From contig NZ_CP170386.1 in assembly GCF_042468235.1 (NCBI RefSeq), positions 434,001 through 498,000 on the forward strand: 64,000 bases of DNA, in the 5' to 3' direction. Origin of the DNA: Lonepinella sp042468235. GTDB lineage: Bacteria; Pseudomonadota; Gammaproteobacteria; Enterobacterales; Pasteurellaceae. Position numbers and translations under genes: made by a program. Shown in pieces: positions 42,237-50,912 of this stretch. The notes beneath the pieces were generated by a model. That model was not told where the DNA came from. It did not search any database and saw only the letters and a program-made list of their open reading frames with translations. Every line of letters begins with the position of its first letter. Position 1 is the stretch's first letter.

Positions 42237-43096
42237 TATTTTTTCTTCGCCAACATAGTGACAAATTTCATTTTAATCCGATTGCCATTTTCATCGGTTT
42301 TATGCAATTCACCCAGTTCTTCGTTATATTTTAATAATTCCCAGTCCTGATAATAATTTCTCAATTCATTTTCTTTAAAAGTAAAAGAAAATGGCATCGG
42401 GCAAGGATAATCGGCAGTGTCCAGTGCCGCCACAATTAAATTATAACCACCAGTATTTGTGTGGGCTTGCATATTTTCAATAATCGCAGGTACGGCTTCA
42501 CGATTGAGGAACATAAATACCACAGTAGAAAGGATAAAGTCATAATTTTCTTGAATATTTGCACTGTTAATATCATAAACCGCGGTGGAAATTGGCAGAT
42601 TTTCTTTGGCTTTGGTTTCATTTAAAAAAGCAAGGCTCATTTCATTGTGATCCCAAGCGGTTACATCATAGCCTAATAAACTTAAAAATAACGCATTACG
42701 CCCTTGCCCACAACCTAAGTCTAATACTTTGCATGGCTTAATTTGTTCAACCGCTGCTTTGACTTCGGAGTGAGTTGGAGTCATATTGTATTTTTTAGCA
42801 AAATAATCTTCTTTTTTACAATGAAATTCAAGGAAACATTCCAAATCATCAGAAAGGGCTTCTACTTTATGCCAAACTTGCGGTTCAACCAACGGAATTT
42901 GGGTTTCTGGTGTGAAAATATGTTGGCTTAATTCAGTACCGTTCTCATCTAAGACATAAAATTTCAGTTGTCCTTTGAGAACAGTTAATTTCCCCCAAGT
43001 GCCTACTTTGGTATTATGCTGTTCTTGAAACATTTTCGGTAAACTGTCTTTTGTCCAAACGGGCATACGTTTATAACAAATTAATTCATTTTTCAT
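42236..43096 (-). CDS. tehB: Tellurite resistance methyltransferase TehB (cupin-fused form)
   Basis: SAM-dependent methyltransferase linked to tellurite tolerance; in H. influenzae it also affects oxidant resistance. It has 286 residues, the long form: an N-terminal DUF1971/cupin-like domain (about 1-90, with KVGTWGKLTVLKGQLKF) followed by the methyltransferase (VLDLGCGQGRNALFLSLLGY at about 124-143). No tehA is adjacent. Followed with one-base overlap by a CHY zinc-finger gene. Confidence 0.93.
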   Translation of the reverse strand: MKNELICYKRMPVWTKDSLPKMFQEQHNTKVGTWGKLTVLKGQLKFYVLDENGTELSQHIFTPETQIPLVEPQVWHKVEALSDDLECFLEFHCKKEDYFAKKYNMTPTHSEVKAAVEQIKPCKVLDLGCGQGRNALFLSLLGYDVTAWDHNEMSLAFLNETKAKENLPISTAVYDINSANIQENYDFILSTVVFMFLNREAVPAIIENMQAHTNTGGYNLIVAALDTADYPCPMPFSFTFKENELRNYYQDWELLKYNEELGELHKTDENGNRIKMKFVTMLAKKK

Positions 43097-43161
43097 GTTG
43101 GGTTATCCTTTATAATGCTAAAAGTTGAGTTTAATAGTAGGGTATTTGACTAATTTGTGCA

Positions 43162-43190
43162 ATAAAAAACGGCTCAAAAAATTGAGCCGT
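43162..43190 (-). terminator. Terminator after fumC
   Basis: ACGGCTCAA (43169-43177) pairs with TTGAGCCGT (43182-43190). On the minus strand the stem is followed by TTTTTTATT. Confidence 0.85.
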
Positions 43191-43210
43191 ATCAAGTTTT
43201 AGGTGAATAA

Positions 43211-44608
43211 TTATTTTAATGAACCCACCATATCTTCTGGGCGAACCCATTTGTCAAAATCATCTTCGGCCACTAAACCCAGATTAATGGCTTCTTCACG
43301 CAATGTAGTACCATTTTTGTGGGCGGTTTTGGCGATTTTCGCTGCATTTTCATAGCCAATGTGGGTATTTAATGCAGTCACCAACATTAAGGATTGCTCC
43401 AATAATTGTTTAATCCGTGGGTGGTTTGGCTCAATACCGCTAGCACAATGTTCATCAAAAGAGATACAAGTATCAGCTAATAATTGTGCAGATTGTAGGA
43501 AGTTATACGCCATAACAGGTTTGAACACGTTTAGTTCAAAATGTCCTTGGCTACCTGCAAAAGAGATGGTGGTGTCATTACCTAATACTTGGGCACAGAC
43601 CATGGTTAAGGCCTCGCATTGGGTTGGATTGACTTTACCTGGCATAATGGATGAACCTGGTTCATTTTCAGGAATTAAGATTTCACCGATACCTGAACGA
43701 GGACCAGAGGCTAATAAACGTACATCTTGAGCGATTTTGAACAATGACATGGCTAATTGTTTTAATGCACCATGGGTTTCCACCACCGCATCATGAGTTG
43801 CCAAGGCTTCAAATTTATTTTCAGCGGTAATAAATGGAAGTGCGGTGAATTTTGCAATATATTCTGCCACTTTCACATCATAGCCTTTTGGTGTATTTAA
43901 GCCAGTGCCGACAGCCGTGCCGCCTAACGCTAATTGAGCTAAATGTGGCAAGGTATTTTTAAGGGCTTTTAAGCCAAAGGAAAGTTGAGCCGCATAACCA
44001 CTAAATTCTTGGCCTAAAGTGAGTGGGGTAGCATCCATTAAGTGAGTACGGCCGATTTTTACCACATCTTTAAATTCTTCGGCTTTTTTGGCTAAGGTTT
44101 TTTGTAAACGTTCCACCGCAGGGATAGTGTGTTCCACCACTTTTTTGTATGCCGCAATGTGCATAGCGGTTGGGTAGGTGTCGTTGGAAGATTGGGATTT
44201 ATTCACATCATCATTTGGGTGAATATAGGATTTTTCGCCTAATTTACCGCCATGTAATACATGGGCACGGTTCGCAATCACTTCGTTTAAGTTCATATTG
44301 GATTGTGTACCAGAACCCGTTTGCCAGATGACAAGTGGGAATTGGTCATCTAATTTACGTGCTAAAATTTCATCACAAGCCTGTGCAATTAAGTCACGTT
44401 TTTCAACAGGTAACACACCTAAATTATGGTTAGCGTAGGCAGCGGCTTTTTTCAAATAACCAAAGGCTTCAATAATTTCATGTGGCATAGAAGCTTCAGG
44501 TCCGATTTTAAAATTATTACGAGAGCGTTCAGTTTGTGCCGCCCAGTATTTATCTGCTGGTACTTGAACTTCGCCCATGGTGTCTTTTTCAATACGATAC
44601 GTTGTCAT
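43211..44608 (-). CDS. fumC: Class II fumarate hydratase
   Basis: Iron-independent fumarase interconverting fumarate and malate. It has 465 residues and forms a homotetramer. Signature GSSIMPGKVNPTQCE (around 318-332) carries the catalytic serine; other conserved stretches are GSGTQSNMNLNEVIANRA, SSNDTYPTAMH and GRTHLMDATPLTLG. Monocistronic with its own terminator. A CRP-like TGTGA-N6-TCATA site lies about 100 bp upstream. Confidence 0.95.
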   Translation of the reverse strand: MTTYRIEKDTMGEVQVPADKYWAAQTERSRNNFKIGPEASMPHEIIEAFGYLKKAAAYANHNLGVLPVEKRDLIAQACDEILARKLDDQFPLVIWQTGSGTQSNMNLNEVIANRAHVLHGGKLGEKSYIHPNDDVNKSQSSNDTYPTAMHIAAYKKVVEHTIPAVERLQKTLAKKAEEFKDVVKIGRTHLMDATPLTLGQEFSGYAAQLSFGLKALKNTLPHLAQLALGGTAVGTGLNTPKGYDVKVAEYIAKFTALPFITAENKFEALATHDAVVETHGALKQLAMSLFKIAQDVRLLASGPRSGIGEILIPENEPGSSIMPGKVNPTQCEALTMVCAQVLGNDTTISFAGSQGHFELNVFKPVMAYNFLQSAQLLADTCISFDEHCASGIEPNHPRIKQLLEQSLMLVTALNTHIGYENAAKIAKTAHKNGTTLREEAINLGLVAEDDFDKWVRPEDMVGSLK

Positions 44609-44703
44609 AAAAATTACCTTATAAAAGTTAAAATCAAATTCTCTTAGAGTTTAACATCTCAAGTAATGTAATGGAACCTTTGCTAAAGGGGAAATGTTGA
44701 TTT

Positions 44704-44719
44704 TGTGACGTAGATCATA
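44704..44719. promoter_or_regulatory. CRP-like site upstream of fumC
   Basis: TGTGA-CGTAGA-TCATA has one perfect half and a second half with one mismatch. It lies 96-111 bp upstream of the fumC start codon, which is compatible with class I activation. Confidence 0.4.
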
Positions 44720-44725
44720 AAATCT

Positions 44726-44772
44726 CCTGCACTAGCATTCAGGGTTATGCATGGTAATGATGCTTCGCATCT
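44726..44772. repeat. Single REP-like unit upstream of fumC
   Basis: CCTGCACTAGCATTCAGG hairpin followed by GTTATGCATGGTAATGATGC and the tail TTCGCATC. Degenerate stand-alone member of the family seen at 896, 2981, 12692 and 38367. Confidence 0.5.
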
Positions 44773-44820
44773 TTTAGTATTATTTGCAATATTATGGAAA
44801 TATAATTTTAACATTAAAGG

Positions 44821-44849
44821 TTGAATCTAGTTAAGATTTAAGGTATGGT
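44821..44849 (+). promoter_or_regulatory. Candidate promoter of the small lipoprotein gene
   Basis: TTGAAT (44821), 17-bp spacer, TATGGT (44844). Followed by AGGAGAAG just before the ATG at 44885. Confidence 0.45.
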
Positions 44850-44884
44850 AAACGTAGTTATTAAAAAAACATAGGAGAAGAAGT

Positions 44885-45016
44885 ATGAAAAAAATTATTG
44901 CAGTAGTATTATCCGCTTTATTTGTGATGTCATTAACCGCATGTGAAACCACTAAAGGTGTAGGTAAAGATATTCAAAATGCTGGTGAAAAAATGGATCA
45001 AGCAATCAGTAAATAA
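44885..45016 (+). CDS. Entericidin-like small lipoprotein
   Basis: A 43-residue lipoprotein. MKKIIAVVLSALFVMSLTAC is a signal peptide with the lipobox LTAC; cysteine 20 would be lipidated, leaving a 24-residue mature peptide with GVGKDIQNAGEKMDQAIS. The GKDI-NAG-K pattern is that of the EcnA/EcnB entericidin family, whose E. coli members form an antidote/toxin pair. Only one member is visible here. It has AGGAG before its ATG and a strong terminator after it. Confidence 0.8.
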   Translation: MKKIIAVVLSALFVMSLTACETTKGVGKDIQNAGEKMDQAISK

Positions 45017-45043
45017 TATTTACTAATATATAGGTTTATTGAT

Positions 45044-45079
45044 GAAAAAAAGGGTTAATATCAGTTAACCCTTTTTTTG
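45044..45079. terminator. Terminator between the small lipoprotein gene and gyrA
   Basis: AAAAAAAGGGTTAA pairs with TTAACCCTTTTTTT over a six-base loop, with T/A tracts on both sides. It can stop both convergent transcripts. Confidence 0.85.
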
Positions 45080-45091
45080 TGGCATTTACGA

Positions 45092-47770
45092 TTATTCTGG
45101 TGAATTTTCCACTGCACTTTGGTTTATAGTTTCTACATTTTCACCGTCAAATTCATCGTCTTCTGGTTCTGCTAAACGTTCCAAACTAACCACATGTTCA
45201 TCTTCGTTAGTACGAATTAAACGCACGCCTTGAGTGTTACGTCCTACAATACTTACTTCGCTTACTCGAGTACGAACTAATGTGCCAGCATCTGTAATCA
45301 ACATAATTTGATCGGTTTCTTCAACTTGTGTTGATGCTACCACTTTGCCATTACGTTCACTGACTTTGATAGAGATAACCCCTTTCGTATTACGAGATTT
45401 GGTTGGGTATTCAGCTAATTTAGTCCGCTTACCATAACCGTTTTGGGTAGCCGTTAGGATTTCGCCATTATTTTTCGGTATCACTAAAGAAACCACTTTA
45501 TCAATATTAAGATCTAAGGTTTCTTCTGTGTTATCATCAGAAATTTCTTCAATTTCCACCGCACTTTCATCATCGGAAAGATCGTTAGTTAAGGCGAGTT
45601 TAATACCTCGTACGCCTGTCGCCGTACGTCCCATAGCACGCACTGCACTTTCGGCGAAACGCACTACACGACCTTGTGATGAGAATAACATAATTTCATT
45701 TGAACCATCGGTGATGTCCACACCGATTAATTCATCTTCATCACGCAAGTTCACGGCAATAATTCCGTTGGTACGTGGGCGGCTAAATTCGGTGAGAGAA
45801 GTTTTCTTAACAATACCGCCAGCCGTTGCCATGAGGACAAATTTATTTTCATCATAACTTGCCACAGGTAAAATCGCTGTAATACGTTCGTTTTCTTGTA
45901 ACGGTAAAATATTGACTATCGGACGACCCCTAGCTCCACGGCTGGCTTGTGGTAATTGATACACTTTCAGCCAGTATAAACGTCCACGACTTGAGAAGCA
46001 GAGAATCGTATCATGGGTGTTTGCCACTAATAACTTCTCAATAAAATCTTCTTCTTTCATTTTGGTCGCTGATTTACCTTTGCCACCACGTTTTTGTGCT
46101 TCGTAATCAGTAACAGGTTGATATTTCACATAACCCTCGTGTGAAAGGGTAACGACTACATCTTCTTGAGCAATTAAATCCTCTAAATTAATATCGCCTG
46201 ATGACGCAGTAATTTCGGTGCGACGTGCATCATTAAAGTTAGTTTTAACTAATTCTAATTCTTCACGAACCACTTCACGTAAGCGGTCTGCACTAGTTAA
46301 AATATGTAATAATTCACCGATTTCGACTAAAATCGTTTTATATTCATCGACAATTTTTTCGTGTTCTAAACCCGTTAAACGGTGTAAACGTAATTCTAAA
46401 ATAGCACGTGCTTGAGCATCGGAAAGGAAATATTGACCATCATGTACGCCAAATTCAGCGGCTAAATCATCTGGACGAGAGGCATCAACCCCTGCCACTT
46501 CTAACATTGGAGCAACATTGCCCAATGCCCAAGGTTGACTTAATAAACCCTCACGGGCTTCATCGGCAGTTTTGGAGGCTCGAATTAAATTGATCACAGG
46601 ATCAATATTCGCCAAGGCAATGGCTAATCCCTCTAAAATATGCGCCCGTTCACGTGCTTTACGTAGTTCATATACTGTACGGCGTGTAACAACTTCACGG
46701 CGGTGTTTGACAAAGGCAGCAATAATTTGTTTTAAATTGAATAATTTTGGTTGACCGTGATCTAACGCCACCATGTTTATGCCGAAAGTGATCTGCATTT
46801 GAGTTAAGGCATATAGGTGATTTAGCACCACTTCGCCAACGGCATCACGTTTAATGTCGATTTCAAGGCAGATCCCCTCTTTGTTTGATAGATCTAATAT
46901 GCCTGCAATGCCTTCAATTTTTTTCTCACGGATCAGTTCAGCAATTTTATCCACTAATTTGGCTTTATTCACTTGATAAGGAATTTCCGTGATGATGATT
47001 TTTTCACGCCCTTTATCATTGGTTTCGACAGAGGCTTTAGCCCGCACGTAAACTTTGCCACGCCCCGTTTTATAGGCTTCTTCAATACCACGGCGACCGT
47101 TAATCAATGCCGCGGTAGGGAAGTCAGGACCGGGAATAAACTGCATTAACTCATCAATGCTAATATCTTCATTGTCAATATAAGCCAGACATCCGTCCAT
47201 TACTTCACCCAGATTATGTGGTGGAATGTTAGTTGCCATACCCACCGCAATACCAGATGAACCATTCACTAACAGAGCAGGAATTTTAGTCGGTAATACA
47301 TCAGGAATCATTTCCTTACCGTCATAGTTAGGCGAAAAATCTACGGTTTCTTTGTCTAAATCGGTCAGTAATTCCTGTGTAATTTTCTGCATACGAACTT
47401 CGGTATAACGCATGGCAGCGGGTGCATCACCATCAATCGAACCAAAGTTTCCTTGACCGTCCACTAACATATAACGTAATGAGAATGGTTGAGCCATACG
47501 CACAATGGTGTCATACACTGCACTGTCACCATGAGGGTGGTATTTACCGATCACATCGCCCACTACACGAGCGGATTTAACATAGGATTTATTATAGGTG
47601 TTGCCACTTTGATCCATAGAAAATAGTACACGGCGATGCACTGGTTTTAAGCCATCACGTACATCTGGTAAAGCACGACCGACAATGACCGACATGGCAT
47701 AATCGAGATAAGAAGATTTCAGTTCTTCTTCAATACTGATAGGGGTTATATCTTGAGTTAATTCAGACAT
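45092..47770 (-). CDS. gyrA: DNA gyrase subunit A
   Basis: Type II topoisomerase subunit that breaks and rejoins DNA while introducing negative supercoils. It has 892 residues. The catalytic tyrosine is in AAMRYTEVRM (about 120). The quinolone-determining region reads GKYHPHGDSAVYDTIV with Ser83 and Asp87 intact (E. coli numbering coincides), so no common quinolone-resistance change is present there. The C-terminal pinwheel carries the GyrA box QRGGKGKS. ParC was excluded by length and GyrA box. The C-terminal tail is acidic. Confidence 0.97.
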   Translation of the reverse strand: MSELTQDITPISIEEELKSSYLDYAMSVIVGRALPDVRDGLKPVHRRVLFSMDQSGNTYNKSYVKSARVVGDVIGKYHPHGDSAVYDTIVRMAQPFSLRYMLVDGQGNFGSIDGDAPAAMRYTEVRMQKITQELLTDLDKETVDFSPNYDGKEMIPDVLPTKIPALLVNGSSGIAVGMATNIPPHNLGEVMDGCLAYIDNEDISIDELMQFIPGPDFPTAALINGRRGIEEAYKTGRGKVYVRAKASVETNDKGREKIIITEIPYQVNKAKLVDKIAELIREKKIEGIAGILDLSNKEGICLEIDIKRDAVGEVVLNHLYALTQMQITFGINMVALDHGQPKLFNLKQIIAAFVKHRREVVTRRTVYELRKARERAHILEGLAIALANIDPVINLIRASKTADEAREGLLSQPWALGNVAPMLEVAGVDASRPDDLAAEFGVHDGQYFLSDAQARAILELRLHRLTGLEHEKIVDEYKTILVEIGELLHILTSADRLREVVREELELVKTNFNDARRTEITASSGDINLEDLIAQEDVVVTLSHEGYVKYQPVTDYEAQKRGGKGKSATKMKEEDFIEKLLVANTHDTILCFSSRGRLYWLKVYQLPQASRGARGRPIVNILPLQENERITAILPVASYDENKFVLMATAGGIVKKTSLTEFSRPRTNGIIAVNLRDEDELIGVDITDGSNEIMLFSSQGRVVRFAESAVRAMGRTATGVRGIKLALTNDLSDDESAVEIEEISDDNTEETLDLNIDKVVSLVIPKNNGEILTATQNGYGKRTKLAEYPTKSRNTKGVISIKVSERNGKVVASTQVEETDQIMLITDAGTLVRTRVSEVSIVGRNTQGVRLIRTNEDEHVVSLERLAEPEDDEFDGENVETINQSAVENSPE

Positions 47771-47921
47771 CTAGTTTTCCTAAGTTTTAGAGAAAAATTG
47801 GCGGTATTGTAGCATAAAATGCGGTGTTTTGGCTAAGGGAAAATTTTATTTGAAGGGGACTAGAAAAAGTGTGGTGTTTTTCATCACATTTTAGTTTGTT
47901 GACAATGTCCACCGAGGGAAA

Positions 47922-47953
47922 ATAAAAAAGTGCGATTTTTTCACCGCACTTTC
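47922..47953 (-). terminator. Terminator after fur (built from a USS)
   Basis: AAAGTGCG (47927-47934) and CGCACTTT (47945-47952) pair; the right arm belongs to an uptake word. On the minus strand the stem is followed by TTTTATTTTCC, ending the ybfE-fldA-fur transcript. Confidence 0.75.
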
Positions 47954-47972
47954 TTCCTTTGAACACAAAAAA

Positions 47973-48401
47973 TTATTTATCACATTTCTCAATATCCGTA
48001 CATTTTCCATACAGATATAAACTGTGATTTTCTAATTGAATTCCATGTTCTTTACTAATTTGTTTTTGGCGTTCTTCTATAACGGTATCGTTAAACTCAA
48101 ATACTTTACCGCAATCTACACAGATGATATGGTCATGATGTACTGTTGGTGCTAACTCAAAAACAGATTTATTTCCCTCAAAATTATGACGGGTTAAGAT
48201 TTTTGCTTCGTGAAATTGATTCAACACACGATAAACAGTGGCTAAACCGATTTCTTCACCTTTTTCAAGTAATAGTTTATACACATCTTCCGCAGAAAAG
48301 TGCTCCATTTTGTGTTCTTGCATAAGGGCTAAAATCGTTAAGCGTGGTTCGGTGATTTTTAACCCAACTTTTTTAAGTAATTTAATATTTTCTTCTGACA
48401 T
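47973..48401 (-). CDS. fur: Ferric uptake regulator Fur
   Basis: Iron-sensing repressor. It has 142 residues from ATG at 48401; the longer reading from 48434 overlaps fldA. Winged helix with KVGLKITEPRLTILALMQEH and EIGLATVYRVLNQF. The metal-site segment reads HHDHIICVDCGKVFEF (about 86-101), and a C-terminal CTDIEKC pair likely adds structural zinc. Downstream of fldA by 11 bp in the ybfE-fldA-fur operon, an order conserved with E. coli. Confidence 0.95.
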   Translation of the reverse strand: MSEENIKLLKKVGLKITEPRLTILALMQEHKMEHFSAEDVYKLLLEKGEEIGLATVYRVLNQFHEAKILTRHNFEGNKSVFELAPTVHHDHIICVDCGKVFEFNDTVIEERQKQISKEHGIQLENHSLYLYGKCTDIEKCDK

Positions 48402-48412
48402 ATTTCTTTTCC

Positions 48413-48937
48413 TTATGCGAGTTCTGCTAAACACATTTCATCATAAACCTGTTTTACCCAAGTTTCAACACGCTGAGCAGTTAATTCTGGTTGACGATCT
48501 TCATCAATACATAAACCAACGAAAGTTTTATCGTCAATTAATGCTTGTGAAGATTCAAAGTTATATCCCTCGGTTGACCAGTTACCGACAATAATTGCAC
48601 CATGTGGTTCAATAATATTGCGGACGGTTCCCATTGCATCACAGAAATAATCGGCATAATCTTCCTGATCGCCACAGCCAAAAATAGCCACTAATTTGTC
48701 CGTAAAATCAATTTTTTCTAAGGTTGGGAAGAAATCGTCCCAGTCACACTGAGCTTCACCATAATACCAAGTCGGAATCCCAATCATTAAGAAATCATAA
48801 CTTTCGATGTCTTCTTTGGTGCTTTTGGCAATGTCACGAATATCTACCACATCATTGCCAAGTTGTTTTTGAATCATTTTAGCAATATTTTCTGTATTGC
48901 CTGTGTCACTACCGTAAAATAAACCAACAATAGCCAT
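48413..48937 (-). CDS. fldA: Flavodoxin
   Basis: FMN-binding electron carrier for reductive enzymes. The 174 residues match the long-chain flavodoxins. The FMN phosphate loop is GLFYGSDTGNTENIAK (about 5-20); ring-binding loops include PTWYYGEAQCDWDDF and GCGDQEDYADYFCDA. Lies between ybfE and fur in one operon, linking iron sensing to an iron-free electron carrier. Confidence 0.95.
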   Translation of the reverse strand: MAIVGLFYGSDTGNTENIAKMIQKQLGNDVVDIRDIAKSTKEDIESYDFLMIGIPTWYYGEAQCDWDDFFPTLEKIDFTDKLVAIFGCGDQEDYADYFCDAMGTVRNIIEPHGAIIVGNWSTEGYNFESSQALIDDKTFVGLCIDEDRQPELTAQRVETWVKQVYDEMCLAELA

Positions 48938-48944
48938 TTTTTAT

Positions 48945-49229
48945 TTACCTATTTCCTTGAATATTAAAATAATTTTGTAATATGTTTTCAATTACATCTG
49001 CTCGACTGACGTTATTATGTGTTGCCAAGTCTTCTAATTTTTGAATAAGGTGATGATGTAATTTTAATTCTATTCGTTTTAATCCGCTAGATTTGTCACG
49101 CCGTATTTGATTGCGTTTGTTGATGCGGATTTGTTGTTCTCTGCTTAACGGATTGGTTTTTGGTCGCCCAACACGCTTTTCATTAGCAAAAAGATCCAAT
49201 GTAATGCAATCTGCATCTTGTTTTGCCAT
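48945..49229 (-). CDS. ybfE: YbfE-family ribbon-helix-helix protein
   Basis: Small basic protein of 94 residues, first gene of ybfE-fldA-fur. The middle has GRPKTNPLSREQQIRINKRN and a C-terminal RHH-like segment LKRIELKLHHHLIQKLEDLA and VSRADVIENILQNYF. E. coli YbfE is listed as LexA-regulated; no LexA box (CTG-N10-CAG) was found here, while a Fur-like site is present upstream. DNA binding is likely; targets unknown. Confidence 0.8.
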   Translation of the reverse strand: MAKQDADCITLDLFANEKRVGRPKTNPLSREQQIRINKRNQIRRDKSSGLKRIELKLHHHLIQKLEDLATHNNVSRADVIENILQNYFNIQGNR

Positions 49230-49261
49230 TTTTATTTACCGTTTATTATCTCTTTTATTAG

Positions 49262-49294
49262 TAATCATTCGTATGTTGATAATGATTAGCTGAA
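49262..49294. promoter_or_regulatory. Fur-box-like site before ybfE-fldA-fur
   Basis: GATAATGATTAG (49278) agrees with the first nine bases of the Fur consensus without a break, and TAATCATT (49262) / AATGATTA (49281) form a perfect dyad. Position fits autoregulation of the fur operon. Confidence 0.5.
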
Positions 49295-49354
49295 GTGAGA
49301 ATATCTGCGAAACTATAACATAAATTCCCTATAAATTAAACGTCTAAATTAAGA

Positions 49355-50140
49355 TTAATTTGATTGAATAAACCGTTCAATCGCTCTCACCACAAAATCA
49401 GGTTTTTCCGCATGAACCCAATGTCCCGAACCATTAATAGTAAAGGAACTGGCATGGGGAAATTGATCTAAAATAGTTTGTGTATAAGTGGGGTGAATAT
49501 AATCGGATAACCCCCCTTTGATAAATAGGGTGGGTATTTCGCAAGGGGCTTGCGGTTGCCAGTCCATAATATCTGCATAATGTTGATAAAGTGCGGTGGT
49601 ATTAAAGCAAAATTTTTCAGATGAATTGGCATCAAAGGATTTCAACATAAATTGTTGTATGCTTTCTTCTTTGATATATTGAGCTAATATTGGTTTCGCT
49701 GTTTGGCGACTTTCTGCATTGGCTTGTTTTACGGCAAATAGCCCCATAAATACATCATTATGCCAGTTATGTTTATAACTGACAGGGGCAATATCAATCA
49801 CAATTAATTTAGCGATCAAGTCTGGGCGTAAGTTGGCTACTCGCATAGCAGTTTTTCCCCCCATGGAATGTCCAACTAAAATGAGATTGTTCAGTTGTAA
49901 ATGTTCTAATACTGCAATGACATCTTGTGCCATTAGCGTGTAATTCATGTCATCTGCGTGAAAACTTTGTCCGTGATTACGTAAATCAAGGCGTAAAATA
50001 GAATATTGTTCACTAAATGCACGTGTAATGATACCTAGGTTATTCATATCACCAAATAAACCGTGGATGAATACCATGGTTGGTGTTTGTGCAATGTTGC
50101 ATGGTGTAAATTGATAATTGAGTAATTGTTGAACTGACAT
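49355..50140 (-). CDS. ybfF: Alpha/beta-hydrolase esterase YbfF
   Basis: Cytosolic esterase of 261 residues with an alpha/beta-hydrolase fold. Oxyanion region VFIHGLFGDMNNLG (about 22-35); nucleophile elbow LVGHSMGGKTAM with Ser at about 93; late acid and histidine in GGLSDYIHP and NGSGHWVHAEKP. E. coli YbfF hydrolyses acyl-CoA and p-nitrophenyl esters in vitro; the natural substrate is unknown. Divergent from seqA, an arrangement conserved with E. coli. Confidence 0.9.
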   Translation of the reverse strand: MSVQQLLNYQFTPCNIAQTPTMVFIHGLFGDMNNLGIITRAFSEQYSILRLDLRNHGQSFHADDMNYTLMAQDVIAVLEHLQLNNLILVGHSMGGKTAMRVANLRPDLIAKLIVIDIAPVSYKHNWHNDVFMGLFAVKQANAESRQTAKPILAQYIKEESIQQFMLKSFDANSSEKFCFNTTALYQHYADIMDWQPQAPCEIPTLFIKGGLSDYIHPTYTQTILDQFPHASSFTINGSGHWVHAEKPDFVVRAIERFIQSN

Positions 50141-50234
50141 GGCTTTTTTAATCGTTTTTTACATAGAGAATTTAATCAGAAGTCGGTATAATGCGGAAAA
50201 ATGGATTGTTAATCAAGTTTTGAGAGCAGAATAA

Positions 50235-50894
50235 ATGAAAATAATTGAAGTTGATGAAGAACTTTATCAATACATCGCCAGTCATACGCAGTCTATTGGT
50301 GAAAGTGCATCGGATATTTTACGCCGTTTATTAAATTTGCCTTCTTTAAGTATTCGTTCGGTGGCGTTAGATTTATCGGATAAAACAGAGAATATAGATA
50401 GATCATTGCCATTACGACAAGAAACTGCACCAATTTACTCAGAATCAGCAGTGAATCAACAAACAGAAGAAATTACAACACAACAAGTTCAAGTTGTTGA
50501 ACGATCAGAGCCAGATGTGAGTAAAAAAAGTGATATCTCCGACTTAATGATACTGTTAGAAACGCCAGAATTTAAGCAAGAAAGCAAAGCAGTAGTACGA
50601 TTTTTAACAATTTTAAGTGGGTTATATAAATCGAATAATAATGATTTTACTCAAGCGATCAGCAGTGAAAATGTTCAGGGGCGAACTCGAGTATATTTTG
50701 CTCAAGATGAACAAACTTTATTAGATGCCGGTAATCATACTAAACCGAAACAAATTCCAGACAGTCCACATTGGGTGATTACCAACAATAATAGTGGGCG
50801 TAAAATGATTATGCTAGAAGGCGTGATGCGTGAGATGGGATTTGATGAGAAAACCATTGATTATGTAAAAAATGCTTTTGTAGCAGACAATTAA
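50235..50894 (+). CDS. seqA: Replication initiation sequestration protein SeqA
   Basis: Binds hemimethylated GATC and delays re-initiation at oriC. It has 219 residues, longer than E. coli's 181 mainly in the linker. The N-terminal oligomerisation domain starts MKIIEVDEELYQYIASHTQS; an extended linker (about 45-110) rich in E/Q/S follows; the C-terminal DNA-binding domain contains GRTRVYFAQDEQTLLDAGNHT and NNNSGRKMIMLEGVM. Followed by menE 18 bp later. Confidence 0.95.
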   Translation: MKIIEVDEELYQYIASHTQSIGESASDILRRLLNLPSLSIRSVALDLSDKTENIDRSLPLRQETAPIYSESAVNQQTEEITTQQVQVVERSEPDVSKKSDISDLMILLETPEFKQESKAVVRFLTILSGLYKSNNNDFTQAISSENVQGRTRVYFAQDEQTLLDAGNHTKPKQIPDSPHWVITNNNSGRKMIMLEGVMREMGFDEKTIDYVKNAFVADN

Positions 50895-50912
50895 GTCACG
50901 GATAATATCGTT

